Shown: positions 1 through 11,765 of the stretch, piece after piece
How the letters are laid out: each line of letters starts with the position of its first letter
How positions within the stretch are numbered: position 1 is the stretch's first letter
Origin: Desmodus rotundus
Taxonomy: Eukaryota > Chordata > Mammalia > Chiroptera > Phyllostomidae
Assembly (NCBI RefSeq): GCF_022682495.2
Contig: NC_071397.1
Location: forward strand, 8,027,082-8,091,081
Length of the DNA: 64,000 bases
Direction: 5' to 3'
Position numbers and translations under genes: made by a program
Notes under the pieces: model-generated
Databases searched by the model: none
What the model was told of the DNA's origin: nothing
What the model saw: the letters and a program-made list of their open reading frames with translations, nothing else

Positions 1-272
1 GACCCACAACAGAAAGGCAGCAAGAGCACAGGGGTCTCATCAGAGGACCACAAGGAACCAAATGCTGTCAGTCCCCTGAATGGGCTTGGCCAAGAACCCC
101 AGAATCAGATGGTATTGCTGCCTCACCCACACCATGAGTTAAGTCTGATGAGAATCCAGCTATGGCCCCTATCTGGACTTCTGACCTATTGAAACTGAGA
201 TTAAAAAATTCATGTTGTTTCAAATTACTAAATTTGTGGTATTTTGTTACACAGCAACAGAAAACAAATGTA
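1..272 (+). mobile_element. MaLR (ERVL-type) LTR, 3' part, cut by window edge
   Basis: The segment ends in the pattern typical of MLT1/MST LTR 3' ends: an A/T-rich polyadenylation region followed by 'aatttgtggtattttgttac' and 'agcaacagaaaac' near 235-265. Four better preserved LTRs of the same group occur later in the window. The 5' end lies outside the window. Old, non-coding remnant. Confidence 0.6.
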
Positions 273-699
273 TCTAACTTAAAAATTCTGTAGTGTTAAG
301 CATGCTTAGGGGACTAAATTTCAAATGTTCAATCTCAAATCAAGTGTCTACATGAACAAAATATTAAATAAGCCCCCTCTTGACTGCTTTACTCCAGAGT
401 CCAGCTTTCCTGGGTGGTCCACACCCCCTACCACCTAGCCCTCACAGGTTGGGGCTGGGGCTGGTGCAAGGAGAGCTTTCCCTCTGCGGGGACAATGAGG
501 GGGAAGTGGGCTTTAGGGATGAGAAGAGCTTAATGCCGGTTTCACTTTCAATATTTGGGTTATGTAGAGCATTAATAACAGCCAGTTGGCAAGGGTGACA
601 GGGCCCCAGTACTCCCATTCATCATGAATAGACGTATAAACTGGATCAGCTTTCAGCGTACAGTTTGGCAAGATTTAGTAAAGTGCAAAATTCATATAT
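273..699. other. unannotated interval
   Basis: Nothing recognised. Short chance ORFs only; the sequence becomes A/T-rich towards the L1 fragment that follows. Confidence 0.5.
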
Positions 700-1250
700 C
701 GTTTAATTCAGTGATTGCTCTTTTCAGAACCTACCCTACAGAAATTTTAACACAGAGCCCAATTATATATGTACTAAGATGTTCACTGTGGCATTGTTTG
801 CAGAGGAGGAAAAAATCTGGCGATAACCTCCATGCCTATTAACAAGCAATTCATTAAATAGATTGTGGTACATTCACACTGGAAAACTATTCAGCCATTG
901 GAAAAATAAGGTTTATTTACATGTGCTGTGACATTCCCATGTCATACCTATGACATACTGCTAAGGGGGAAAAGCAAGTTGCAGAACAACATAGTATATC
1001 ATTTTTGTTGAGAGTAATTATATATTTATATGTTAAAATATGCATAGAAAATATGGACAAATATAAACCAAATTTTTAGAAATAGTTATTTCTTGAATTA
1101 GGGCAAAGTTTCTTTTTTATGTATATTTGTAGATTATGTTACACCATGGGAAATGTTCTATATTATACATTTCTGTACTATTCAAAAAATGTACTATATG
1201 CATTTGTTAATTTTATAATATAATGAAACAATAAATATGTTTTTTAAATT
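700..1250 (+). mobile_element. L1 (LINE-1) 3' end, old
   Basis: The stretch resembles the end of L1 ORF2 and its 3' UTR: 'tcactgtggcattgtttgca' at about 783-802, then 'gtggtacattcacactggaaaac' spread over 865-888, an 'actattcagccattggaaaa' motif, and 'gcaagttgcagaacaacata' near 973-992, all typical of mammalian L1 3' regions. It ends in an A/T-rich tail with AATAAA near 1230. The reading frame is fully decayed and the element is 5' truncated. Confidence 0.8.
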
Positions 1251-2829
1251 GGATCAAATACCCCTGGATCCTTGCATCTGCAGAAACTGAGGCAAGCCAG
1301 CCGGGCTATGAGCTCACAGTCTGACCAGGGCCTCCCACAGGCCTGGAGAGCTATGGCCAGGTACACGCTTGGAGCTTCAGCACAAGACCTGATGGGCAGT
1401 GGGGAACAAACTTCACCCAAGAGCGGTCAGGCCTTTACCCTGAGCCACTGGGAGGCGATCCCTAGGCCCTTGGAATGTCCTGACAGCAGCAACTTTGTGT
1501 GCTGAGGACTTGGGCCACCAGACAGTTGAAAAGTATAATTTATGATGGAGGCTCTGGGCCACATGGTATCAGCTCTACCTCCCAAAGGGTTGGAGACTGC
1601 CGGGGAGTGTGGGACAGAGCCCTGTAAAATCCCTGGACTCCAAAGGCTCAGGGGCGCGTCCCTGCCTGGCAGCACACCCAGTGTGTTGTCGCAGATCTAC
1701 GGCAGAAAAGTAACACTGAGTCCACAGGGAGAAGACAGCGGGAACGCCATGTTCAATGCCTTTCCCGTCCTCTGCCCTCTGCACATCTATCCTTGAGTGA
1801 CTGATATCTGTATCCTTGACTTTAATAAACCAGAACTGTGAGTGTAACAACTTTCAGTGACTTCTCTGAATTCTCATAGTGGATCATAGAACCTGAACCT
1901 GAGGGAGTTTAAGGGCCCCTCGTCCCAAACTTGCAGTTGGTGTCAGAAGTGCAGGCAGTCCTATGGGTGGATGTTTTCCTTCTGACATCACGGTTGGCTA
2001 GAACTCTTGGCAGCCCATGAGGAAGGGCCCGGCTGGCAGAGGACCCAACTGACAGGCACAGGAAAGGTGACTGCCTGGGGTCTCAGGACATTGCTGCTAA
2101 TAATATTTTTAGCCAGCATACTGGCTGTGTGCCAAGAGCCCTGGGTTCTAGCCCCAGCTCTGTTACTTACAAGCTATATGCAGGCAATAGAAATTGCCTA
2201 TCAGTGCTCCTGGGCCCTGCCAAGGTGAACATAATTACACAGGCTTGATGCCTTCAAAGCTTCCTTCCCACCCTCCGACAAGGTCACAGATATCCTAGGA
2301 ACAAGAGCCCTGCTCCATCCTACACACTGTGAAGAAGCCTCCCAGGTTCTATCTCCTGGAGCCCTCCAAACTTCAGTATTGGCTCCTTTGCATTTACCTC
2401 TAATTTATCCCTATTTAAATGTGCCCATCGGCCCAGAACACCTTCCTTGGTTTCTATATCCATCTTCACAGAAAGAAAGCATGGATGCTTTCTTTCCTGA
2501 TGTCATTCCCAGAATTCTGTAGGGCCAGGACAAGGTGAGGCAAGTGAGGCACCTAGGATACAAATTTTAATAAAGTGTCAAGGTCAGGGCGACCCTTGCA
2601 CTTGCACCCTGAGGGGGAACACTTCCTTCTATTTTGTGCCCTAAGTTGCTCCCTTGCATTGTCCTTGTCCCAGCCCTGAATCCCAGCTTGGGTCCGTCTT
2701 CTTGCCCCTTTCATTCCTTCCCCTTTATCCAGATGGTTTCCAGCCATTATCATATCTGACCATTTTTTAAAAGACTCCACTCATACCAGTGGTCCCCCAG
2801 CCGCCTTCCAATGAACAAAGTTCCTTCCA
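1251..2829. other. mostly unannotated; weak MIR near 2085-2210
   Basis: The block 2120-2200 ('gccctgggttctagccccag' followed by 'ctctgttacttacaagct') looks like the core of a MIR SINE on the plus strand. The rest shows no repeat or gene I recognise. Overlapping ORFs of 70-90 codons on both strands around 1430-1850 lack similarity to anything I know. Confidence 0.4.
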
Positions 2830-3104
2830 GCCTCCAGGGCTTCAAACATGTCATTCCTCTGCCTGGAACGCTGCCCCACACAACCTAACCCCTCATGAGT
2901 TCTGCTCAGCCCTCTGGTCTCAGCTCCAATGTACCTCCACAGGGAAATCCTTTCTAATTCCTCAGAATAAGTCAGATATCTGGTTATATACTCTCACAGA
3001 ACATTGCACCCCTCCTTTGTAGCATGTACCACAATGGCGATTAATTATGTGTGCAATTATTTGGTTAATGGGCACCAGACTCTACATTACACGAAGATAG
3101 GTTT
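2830..3104 (+). mobile_element. L2 (LINE-2) fragment, first part
   Basis: The text 'cattcctctgcctggaacgc' and 'tctggtctcagctccaatgt' with 'acctccacagggaaatcctt' follows the well known L2 3' UTR order. The match stops at about 3104, where another repeat begins, and the L2 3' terminus resumes near 3540. The element was therefore interrupted by a later insertion. Confidence 0.75.
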
Positions 3105-3535
3105 ATCAGTCAGCGTCCTGGCAGGAAACAGATGGTGTGTTTTAGTGGGGTCATTGATTTTGAGAGTTTGAGGGAGCAAGAGTGTGGAGCCATTAGTTCT
3201 TCTAGGCCTAAAGGGGCCAGGAGGAGAGAGTGGTTACTAAAACCTGGAGAGTGCTGTGGTTGTACTTAGGAGAAACAGGAGCTGTAGCCCTGGGCAGAGG
3301 AATGCAGACCCTGCCAGCTTGCAGCCCAGCAGGGAGGGAGCCAGGGGAAGCAATGTCTCAGTCTCAGCCTCTACCTCTTCTCACCTCCAGGCTCCTGCCT
3401 CCCATTGGCCAAACCTAACTGAAAAGGAAAGGGGCAGGCAGCCCAGGTGATACAGTCTTTACAGGTCAGCCTGGAGGGCACAGGACAGGGTGGATGAGGA
3501 TGGAGAGTGGACCTGGAGGGGTAAATTAAGATGCC
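3105..3535 (+). mobile_element. unclassified ancient mammalian repeat (LTR-like) inside L2
   Basis: It starts 'tcagtcagcgtcctggcagg' and includes 'gctgtagccctgggcagagg', 'cctcccattggccaaaccta' and 'cagcctggagggcacaggac'. I recognise this arrangement as a common old mammalian interspersed repeat but cannot name it. It separates two collinear pieces of one L2, so it is a true insertion. A second repeat of similar opening style lies at 31440-32000. Confidence 0.45.
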
Positions 3536-3539
3536 CAGC

Positions 3540-3655
3540 ACAGCAGGACCCTGTTTATCTGGCCCATCCCTGAATCTCTAATGTATAGCCCAGTTCCCAG
3601 CACCAAGTAGGTACTTACAAAATGCTGGTGTTGAAGGAAGAAATGAACACAGGAG
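3540..3655 (+). mobile_element. L2 3' terminus, second part
   Basis: The tail 'cagttcccagcaccaagtag' then 'gtacttacaaaatgctggtg' followed by 'ttgaaggaagaaatga' corresponds to the L2 end. It continues the fragment that stops at 3104. Confidence 0.65.
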
Positions 3656-5049
3656 AGAATGAATCCCTCCCTCACCTGCATCCTAGGGATATTGTCAGAT
3701 CCAATGAAGGCAGGTGCAGGAAATTGTTCTGTGAACCATGAAGTAGCAAATAAACAGAAATGATCATCATTCTTACTCTGATTCTTCTTCCTTCTGTGAG
3801 GTCAGTCTCTGGAAGAGAGTCACAACATCCAGAGGGAGCCCCCGGCTGCATTTATTTTCTTGGCTGGGCAGCTCCAGGGTCCTGTCGGTCAGAGCACCTG
3901 ACCTAAAGGCACCCTTGGAGCGTGAACTTCCCCTCCGTGCAGCAGTGGCTCTTGGTAAGAACGCGTCTATACCACAGGGGCACTTTATGTTTCCTTTATC
4001 GAGTTAAAAATAAAATAATGACACTTTCTGGCAGCAAAATGCTGTCATACCTGAGCACTAAATGTGTGTTGCAACTTTATTAAAATACATTAGATAAATT
4101 GAAGAGCTATGCTCTCCAGCCAGCTGACAGAGCCTCTGCCTCCCTGTAGATACTTTGTTTCTGTATTAAGAAAGTTGTCACAAGTAATTTGGACTGGAGC
4201 ATGTAGTTATAGACTGCCAAACGTTGATTAATTAAGCTCATGTTTGGATTAGTTCTGCCTGATAGTTTCATTAGGGAAAAGGAGTGAAAATGTGGAATAA
4301 AGTAACAAAGGGGAAGAGAAAGCATCATCCTGTGAGACCCCAGACAAAGAGACACACCCCGTGTCCATTGGTGTGTTCCTGTGTTTGTGTGCATGTGTGT
4401 ATGTGTGGGTTTCAAGTATCCCAGCAAAGGATGGGTCCATGGCTTAGGAGGATCGATTCCAAACAGTTAATGTGAATTCTACTCCTGGTATCAGCTCCCT
4501 TACTGATTCAGCCTTTGGCCTTGACATCTCTCTCTGCAACCACTGCTTCAGGTCAAATTTCCAAATGTTTATTAAGCCTTTAGCCATTGATCCAGAGGTC
4601 TCCCAGCTTCTTGGGCTGACCACCCATGTGACCCTTAGGATAGGCGAGCATAGCCTGACAGGGAAGGCAGGGGGGTCCATTCGCTTGCTCAGAACCTGGC
4701 AGAAATCCTGGGTGAAAGGCAAGATTCTCAGAGAGGCAGGAAGAGACGTTCCCCAAGCTCAAGGGAGTCAACAGTAATGAAAATGTGAGTTGACCCCGAA
4801 TGTCATATCCTTTTAGGAAACTGTATTGTTGCTAAGGCCTAACTCAGATAATTAAAGACGAGCATTTTTAGGAGTTTGTATGAATGCCTGTAGTTTTTGC
4901 CCTCATAAATTCATTCATGACAACATTAACATCAAGCATTAATGTTCAGCCCTGGGCTATTCAACTCACAAGAGAGGCAAAAGACATCGTCCTCGCCTTT
5001 AAAATTTTTAAATTTTAGACTGTAAGATTCACCATACGGGAAAGTGAGT
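3656..5049. other. unannotated interval
   Basis: No repeat or gene recognised. An imperfect GT-rich tract lies near 4373-4410. Overlapping ORFs on both strands (4107-4777) have no family features and look like chance. Confidence 0.5.
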
Positions 5050-5520
5050 TTCTTCTATGTCTTACTAGCACCACTTACCCCAACCAGCATGCTCTGTATT
5101 TTTCAGCTATATTTACTTTTTTTCAGTTCCTTAAATGCATCGTGCTCTCTTTCATTGGCAAGATTTTGTCCATGCTGTTCCCACTGCCTGGAACAGTTTT
5201 CTCACCATCCTATCCCCAGTTCTCCTGGACAATTCCTACTCATCCTTCAGGTTTCACATCAGCTTAAATGTCACTTTTTCTAGGAAGCCTTCTTGGATGA
5301 CAGATACCTAGACTAGGTACACCATCCTCATTTCATGCTCCAAAGCTCATTTCTGGCTTCTCCTTCGCAGGAGTCATCAGATCACATTGTTATTGCTCAT
5401 TCAGTTGTCTGTCTTCCCCTCCACACCACAGCATGAGGCAAAGAGGGCATTCGTTGGGTTTGCAATATCCTCCGTTCTTAGCATACCGTGTACTAGAAGC
5501 AAATAAATGGAGAGAATGGA
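5050..5520 (+). mobile_element. L2 3' end
   Basis: Shows the L2 hallmarks in order: 'tgttcccactgcctggaaca' near 5179, 'catccttcaggtttcacatc' near 5242, 'taggaagccttcttggatga' near 5281, and a tail with 'agaagcaaataaatgg' near 5497. Non-coding remnant. Confidence 0.8.
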
Positions 5521-5574
5521 ATGAAAAGAACAGCAACCAAGTTATCAAGATGATTTCCACCAGTATGAACTGTG

Positions 5575-5655
5575 GAAACCTTAGCAAGCTGTCTTCCTTT
5601 CTCAACACACAGTTCCTCATCTGTAAAGTGGGAATAGTGGATAAGATGGCCAGCT
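5575..5655 (+). mobile_element. MIR SINE fragment
   Basis: The string 'cagttcctcatctgtaaagt' followed by 'gggaatagtggataa' is the MIR core/3' segment. It sits directly after the L2. Confidence 0.6.
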
Positions 5656-6612
5656 GGTACCCACTGATGTCCGGGACTGACATCCAGACCGAGCTGGTTG
5701 GCCAAGCAAGGGTTCCCTCGCCTCCTCACTGCCCCAAGTGAAGCAGCATGCTGGAGCAGAGAGAATGGCATCCCAAGGACAGTCTCTGCGAAAGTCAAGA
5801 GCAGTGAGCAAAGGCGAATGATACAAACCCACCCTCTCCCATATCCTAGAGTTCCTGGGGGCACAAATTAGCAGGCCTCTGCCAACTGCCAAACAACATC
5901 AGAAGACAGGTGTTATTATTGAAGACAACCAATGAATATACATGTTGGTGCCTTACAACACACAGTGGCCAGATGAATAAAATTTTTCTCTGGCCTGAAG
6001 AAGATATACTATGACATGCAAGAGATACAAATAGATGATATAGAAATAGATACAGATGCAGGCTAAGGAGATGGGATCTACACACATGTTAACAGGCTAT
6101 AAAAAGTTAATTGATGGGTATGGCCAGTAGGCTACACAATTTGGGACTTGCATTTCAATAAAGCTAATCATCTTCCCTCCCTCCCCCTCTCCAGTTATTT
6201 TCATTTTTCCCATCTAAGAGGACGTTAACAACTTCTCCATGGAGGCCTTCGCATAGGGAGGTGGACCCTTGACCTTGACCGTGGGTTTCTTCACTTCTCA
6301 TCTGTCCTCCTCACTTCTCTCTGGGCTGCAGATTCTCACTTAGGCTCTGACAACTGCATGTTCCTTCCGCGGTCTCCTGGTGAAGACCAGCTGGCTTATT
6401 TCTATCTCCAAGTGTAACTTTCTGCATGGTTTTGTGGCGGGGATGGGGATGGAGGGGTGCAGCGATCAAGGGGTGCAGCCTCTGCACAGCCTCGCCAGCT
6501 TCAAAGCAGTCAGGAGAACAATGCCTTCTACCTCCACCTGTTCCTCTTCCGTTTCCCTCTGGGACCCCACCGCCATCTACAGTGTCGAATGGGGGAAGGG
6601 AACAAACAAACA
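5656..6612. other. unannotated interval
   Basis: No recognised element. The ORFs here, including a 149-codon one that runs on into the downstream SINE, show no conserved motif. Confidence 0.5.
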
Positions 6613-6621
6613 TGAAACAAA

Positions 6622-6860
6622 TCCCTGCCTGGCGTGGCTCAGTAGATTGAGCACCTACCTGCAAACCAAAAGGTCATTGGTTCGATTCCCAGTCAGGGCA
6701 CGTGCCTGGGTTGTGACCAGGACCCCAGCTGTGGGTGTGCGAAAGGCATCTGACCCATGTATTTCTTGCACATCGATGTTTCTCTCCCTCTCTTTCTCCT
6801 TCCTTTCCCCTCTCTCTATAAATAAGTAAATAAATCTTTTTTAAAAATATTTTTTAAAAA
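6622..6860 (+). mobile_element. Ves SINE (bat tRNA-derived)
   Basis: tRNA-like head 'ctgcctggcgtggctcagta' with an A box, then a B box 'ggttcgattcc' near 6679, then 'cagtcagggcacgtgcctgg', a CT-rich body and an (AAAT)n-type tail. The direct repeat GAAACAAA at 6614-6621 and 6861-6868 fits a target-site duplication, so this is a complete insertion. The internal Pol III promoter boxes are readable, which makes it one of the better preserved copies here. Confidence 0.9.
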
Positions 6861-7073
6861 GAAACAAAACCCACCTTTCAAAGCCAGTTGATGTAACAGC
6901 AATTTTTCACTTAGACAAATAAAGACGTAACACAAGCAGCAAACATTACAAACTCCCCTCAAGGTCTAAAAGTCCCCCAGGTGCAAATGCTGGAAAAGAG
7001 AAGTTAGCAGCAACCCAACCCCTAATCTCCCCTCCCCAACTTGTCTCAGTTCTCTGTATTGTTTTACTTCCAT

Positions 7074-7252
7074 TTTTTAAAAATTTTACTTATTGATTTG
7101 AAAGAGAGAGGAAGAAAGAGAAACACCAATTTGTTGTTCCACTTACTTACGCATTCATGGGTTGATTCCTGTGTGTGTCCTGACCGGGACTGAACCCACA
7201 ACCTCAGCATATCAGGACAATGCTCACTGACTGAGCTCCCTGGCCATGGCCC
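7074..7252 (-). mobile_element. Ves SINE, older copy
   Basis: On the minus strand the order is the decayed head 'gagctcagtcagtgagc', a degraded B box, 'gtcaggacacacac', a GA/CT-rich body and an A-rich tail (T-run at 7074). It lies 213 bp from the plus-strand copy upstream, so the two form an inverted SINE pair. Confidence 0.8.
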
Positions 7253-8374
7253 TTTTTTTTTCTTCTTTTTTAACAAACCTAATAAAGTTGCTTACCATGC
7301 CTGGAGGCAAGTAGGTACGTCCTTCTGAGCCATCCATAATTGACCTTCTCCACCCCCGGTGGATTCTGGTTAGGTGAGCAGAGAGATAGCATGCTATAAT
7401 TATACCTGAAGGACCTGTACTACAAAAGAAAACTGAATTTCTTACAACTTCACGAAGCATTTTCTGAATCTTCAGAGAAAGAGTAGATTTAGCACAATGC
7501 ACATCTACCTGCAACAGAAGGCGTGCATGTATGTGGGTGTGGTTTTCCTGGTCACACAGGGTGCGGGATGATGATTAGGCGTTTGGGCTTTAGCGTCAGA
7601 CAAACCTGGCTCCCTTGCTCCTCAGTGTGACTGTCCCACGTTGAGTGCCCCCCAGAAGTAAAACCCAGTTCAAGGATTTGAGGATTATGTGGGGTGATCC
7701 CAGGGAGAACCCAGAGTGAAGAGGAAACATGAGACAAGAAAGAGAAAAAGCCAAGTAAGACACTCCAAAGACCAGACTAATTTGGGGACAGCCAGGTCCA
7801 CCGTCCATGAGGATTTCAGGTAGACATAGCTCATGCCTCAGGGTTGTCCTCCTGAGACATAAGAAAGCTGTGATATTTACCCACCAGTCCCCTTCCTTGA
7901 CTGGCTGAGGGCTGCTCCCAGGGGCGCTAACTGTCTGCAGGTCAAGCAGGCTTTCTTACAAGGAGCTTGCATAGAAAGCCCTCAGTGTGTAAGGGAAGGG
8001 CACAATAGCATCCGACATTCCTTTGCATAAATTAAAAACTCTGATACCTCTTCATAAATAAAAGAAAGAAGACAAATTATCATGTATGTTCTATTAGAAA
8101 GTCAAAAGCTTAATGCAGAGAGTTTCCTTAAAAGGGGATGGTCTTCGGAATCTGGTTTTCAAAACCCATAGTCCTGGGTGGACAACCTGAAGCCTGAGCA
8201 TCTTTGGGCCTCCCCAAGCCCCTGCCTCCAGCGAGGTGTATGAATTTATTTAGGGGCTTTCATCTCAGCAGTGCCAACATGCAAAGTCGGTGCCTGGGTA
8301 CTGAGCTATAGCATCTCCTTTCCCAAGAAACTGCATGTGCTTTGAGTGGTGAAAAAGTAAGGCAGAGCTGGGCT
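7253..8374. other. unannotated; possible MIR trace at 7570-7630
   Basis: The phrase 'tttgggctttagcgtcagac' with 'aaacctggctcccttgctcc' resembles the MIR head, but the rest is too diverged to call. Nothing else recognised. Confidence 0.35.
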
Positions 8375-8500
8375 GGGTCAACCAGATGACCCACTAGATA
8401 TGTGACCTCTGGAGTGATAAGTAATTTCTCTGGGTCCCAGGGTCTTCATCTCTAGTTCTACAGTAATCCACACAGACTTCTCAGAGGTATGACAAGCGTT
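8375..8500 (+). mobile_element. MIR SINE fragment
   Basis: Contains 'tatgtgacctctggagtgat' then 'aagtaatttctctgggtccc' and 'agggtcttcatctctag', a diverged MIR core. Confidence 0.4.
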
Positions 8501-9699
8501 TAATTTAGGGAGGCAATTTAAGTGAGCGTGCAGAGCACAGGGTCTGGAAGAATGAAGACCACCTGCTTTCCCTCCCTGGCCCTCAGGCCTACCCAGCCAG
8601 TGCCCAGAGCTCTTCCTGCCTCTTAGCCAACCTGTCTGGGCTGAGAGGCATCACCATTGCCCAGAACTGGTATGTCCTTTCTCCTTCTGATGCTAAGATA
8701 TGACCCTCGGACAACCAGAAGCCAGCCTACTCAGTGAGCAGGGGCAGTGGCTGTCCTGGTGAGGCCCCCACACACGTGGGCTGGGTTTTGTTGCCCCATT
8801 CAAATATTCTGGGCCCATCCTGCCAAGACTTAAGCATCATCAGTGTTCCCTGCAGCAGTTGAAACGGGCTTTGCTGCATTTGTGGTTCTTCAGCAGGAAA
8901 TTATAGCTAAACCAAGGAGAAAAGCTCCAAAAGGGAGTGATCTTCCTTTTTCCCTCTGTTACACACACGCACACATTCACACACGCACATACATCACCCA
9001 CAGAGGAGTGGAGACAGAGGCAGTGACAGCCAGAACGGGCAGAGGCAGGGAAAAATGCAGATGAAAGGAAACAGAGAGACAAGAAGGGACACATAACCTC
9101 TCCACGGTGTGGAGGCGGGTGGAACAGGACAGAAAGTCAGGAAGGTGAAGAGTGGAGACGTGGGATCCTCAGAGGGAGAGTGGGGAGGAGGTGCCAGCTG
9201 TCAGGGAGACAGGGGCAGCCCTAGGGGACTGTGTTCAGGCTGCAGTTTAACATCCGAAATGATAGTGATGACATAGCATGTGTGCATGTGCACTCGTGTG
9301 AGTGTGTGTGTACACGCTTAGCTCTGGGTGAATGTGCACCCATGAGTGTTACCGGCATAGAACACAGGCCGGAAGTGGGGAAGCCAAGAGCCTGGGGATA
9401 ATGTTGGGGGGAGGTGCTATTGAGGGAGCTTATTACCTGAGCTTGCTGAATGAAGGTTGAATGCTGCAGCTTGGCCCCTTCCCAAGAGGTAGGGGGTACA
9501 GGTGGGACAGTAAATGCAGAGAGAGCCATCCCTCCTACCCACTTTTTCTCATTTTACTGCTGTCTCTGCAAAATCAGTCGATAATGAAACAGCGCCAAGT
9601 TGCTAGCCTGGAGCCCTGGGGCTCAGACCCATGCTTCTCCCTTGGGGGTGCTACTTCCTTCCTGTTCCCTGAGTGAAAATCAGCTGTGTTCAGCTCTTC
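8501..9699. other. unannotated, with CA/GT-rich patches
   Basis: Imperfect (CA)n near 8960-9000 and GT-rich sequence near 9270-9320. No repeat family or gene recognised. Confidence 0.5.
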
Positions 9700-9818
9700 A
9701 CCTCCCCACTAGACTGAAGACACCCTGAGGGCATGCCCCATCTATTATTTAGCTTTATTTCATCCCTAGTGCCCAGCACAGTATCAGGTGCTCAGCAAAT
9801 GTTTGTTAAATGAATGAG
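9700..9818 (+). mobile_element. L2 3' terminus
   Basis: The pattern 'tgcccagcacagtatcaggt' then 'gctcagcaaatgtttgttaa' and 'atgaatgag' is the L2 end. Confidence 0.75.
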
Positions 9819-9904
9819 CTGCGTGGTAGTAACCAACCATCAGCCAGTCCAGTGGACTGCAGAGGGCGGCAGGGTTCCACACACACCCAACAATACCCTG
9901 TGCT

Positions 9905-10017
9905 GTTTCTCCTTCCTTCCTCCTTCCCTCCCTCCTTCCCTTCCTTCCTTCCTTCTTTCTTCCTTCCTTCCTTCATTCCTTCCTTTCCTCCTTCTTCTTT
10001 CTTTCCTTCCTTTCTCT
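9905..10017 (+). repeat. (CCTT)n-type polypyrimidine microsatellite
   Basis: About 110 bp of C and T almost without interruption, built from CCTT/CTTT/CCCT units. The long ORFs reading through it, rich in Ser, Phe, Leu and Pro, are products of the repeat. Confidence 0.95.
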
Positions 10018-10199
10018 AGGACTGTGCTTTTTGATGCCTATGGGGCTGAAGGAGACCCATGTATGCGGTATGTGAAAACACAGCCTCCTCCCAAGCTCCA
10101 ACTTCCACTCCCGCCCTGTGGGAGTATAGTGAAGGCCATCTGTAAGTGCACTGTGAGACCCTAGGGGTCTGGCCAGCTCCTCGGTCAAGGAAGGGTCAA

Positions 10200-10450
10200 A
10201 AAGAAGCCATTCTCAGACGCGAGCCTGGACTGTAAACAGCTGGTGTTTGGATTCACGCAGCTTGCACGTGAGCACGCCCACCCTGCATGCACAATTTCTC
10301 ACCGTGTTTGCTCTGTTTTCTGTATTCTATATAACCCTGCACTGGGAAAGCCTGCGTTTTGGAGACTTCACCAGCAGCCCAACCCCTGGGCACACATAAG
10401 TCCTAATAAACTCATGTCTTTCACAGCCAGTCCTCTGGGGCATTTCTTTG
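10200..10450 (+). mobile_element. possible solo LTR fragment (ERV1-like), uncertain
   Basis: A TATA-like 'ctatataaccctgc' near 10327 is followed ~75 bp later by 'cctaataaactcatg' (AATAAA near 10404) and a short downstream stretch. That spacing fits promoter and polyadenylation signals of a retroviral LTR. I see no TSD or clear TG...CA ends. It could equally be chance. Confidence 0.3.
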
Positions 10451-11629
10451 GAATTGGCAAGCAATATGCTAAGGCCTTCTCAGATCTTAGCTCTTTGCAA
10501 AACACCCTGCCCTTGGTCCCTTTGATGCTCTATGTCAAGTTCAGGACTTTTCACCTTGGGAGGCCTGGGAAGAACATGGATGACTACAGTGTGTGTTCAG
10601 GAACAGGTAAAGGAAGTCTCACCCACTAATGTGTAACTTCAAGCTCCTTAGGGATTATTGGTTAAAAGTTACTGACCAGATATTTTCAATTGTCCCTAAA
10701 AAAGAAAGACTGGAGGGAGGAAGGACAGAGATTTGGAGGAAGGGAGAAAGACCAAAGCCACTAAAGAGCATCCAGGGTGAGCCCTGAGAAGAATTCCCCC
10801 AGAGGAAGAGGCATTTGCTAATTTCCAGGCATTTCACGCTCTGTCCCATTTAACCTCACAGCAGTGGAGGAGGTGTTGTTATGAGGAAGCCTTTTTGCCA
10901 AGACAGAAACCAGCTCCAGGTATTTGTAGGAGTTGCCTGCAGTGTGGAGCTGGGATCACACCATGAGAGACGGACAAAGACGGGAGGGTTATACTTGGCT
11001 GCAGCACTCAGTGGTGACCATGACTGAGTCTAGCAGACAGCCGCAGCCCGAGTCAGCCTCCAGTGATCCCAGGAGGCAGGGAGTCCACAGTGGCCTGCAG
11101 GACACACAACAGACAGACCCTCAGAACTTCCCTTTCTCAGCTAGGGACTCCCTGCCTAGCTCTCTCCGGCACAGCCAGCTCCCGGGTCAGACGGCCGATG
11201 CCTCTGAGACATCGCTGTGGTCCTGCAGGGAGTGGAGGACAGGCCCGCCCCCACGGCGTTTGGAAGTGATCTTGGAAAGCAGTATCAGGACCTGGGGTGA
11301 GTCTCAGGGGCTTGGCATGAGTTCTGCCCCTCAGCCCTTGATTCTGGGAAAGCCTAAGCCTGTGGAGCCGGGCGGACCAGAAAAGAGACACACAGGGGCC
11401 AGTGCCTGCCACCCCATCTTCGGCAGCCTGGCCTAGCCACTGGTGCCCTCAGCTGAGGTATCTCCCCCAAACCACCTGCAAGCACTTCCTAACTTGGGGG
11501 TCTTTAAGAGCCTGTTGTAAATGTCCCGATGGCTTGATCCTGCTCCAGCTGGCTCCAGCTGGTCTTATTCTCTCCAAGTCGCAGTTGCCCCCTGCATGGC
11601 AAACTCACTATTCCGGTTCCTGAGCATAG
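10451..11629. other. unannotated; longest chance ORF of the left half
   Basis: A 167-codon ORF (10933-11436) is open but has no domain, no repeated motif and strong overlapping ORFs in other frames. I treat it as chance. A weak MIR-like trace lies near 10850-10900. Confidence 0.45.
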
Positions 11630-11752
11630 AGATGCTGGTGTCTGAGAAACCTGACTCTGCCACTAATGTCTTCAGACTATTTACTCAACTCCTCATCGGA
11701 ATTATCTCACATGGTGGTTGTGAGCACAAAATGAGATACAGCCTCTAAACTG
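11630..11752 (+). mobile_element. MIR SINE fragment
   Basis: The order 'cctgactctgccactaatgt', 'tactcaactcctcatcgga' and 'atggtggttgtgagcacaaa' with 'atgagatac' follows MIR. Confidence 0.5.
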
Positions 11753-11765
11753 CCTGCCCAGTGTC

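Noticed and set aside
6380..6829. 149-codon ORF on the plus strand
   Set aside because: Its 3' third reads through a Ves SINE and the rest has no motif.
9905..10017. CRISPR-like or satellite array
   Set aside because: Simple tetranucleotide-type tract without spacers; the genome is mammalian.
9810..10164. Ser/Phe/Leu/Pro-rich ORFs of 69 and 116 codons
   Set aside because: Made by the (CCTT)n microsatellite.
10933..11436. 167-codon ORF on the plus strand
   Set aside because: No domain, signal or repeat of known protein type; overlapping ORFs on the other strand; no splice or promoter context. Likely chance in G+C-rich DNA.
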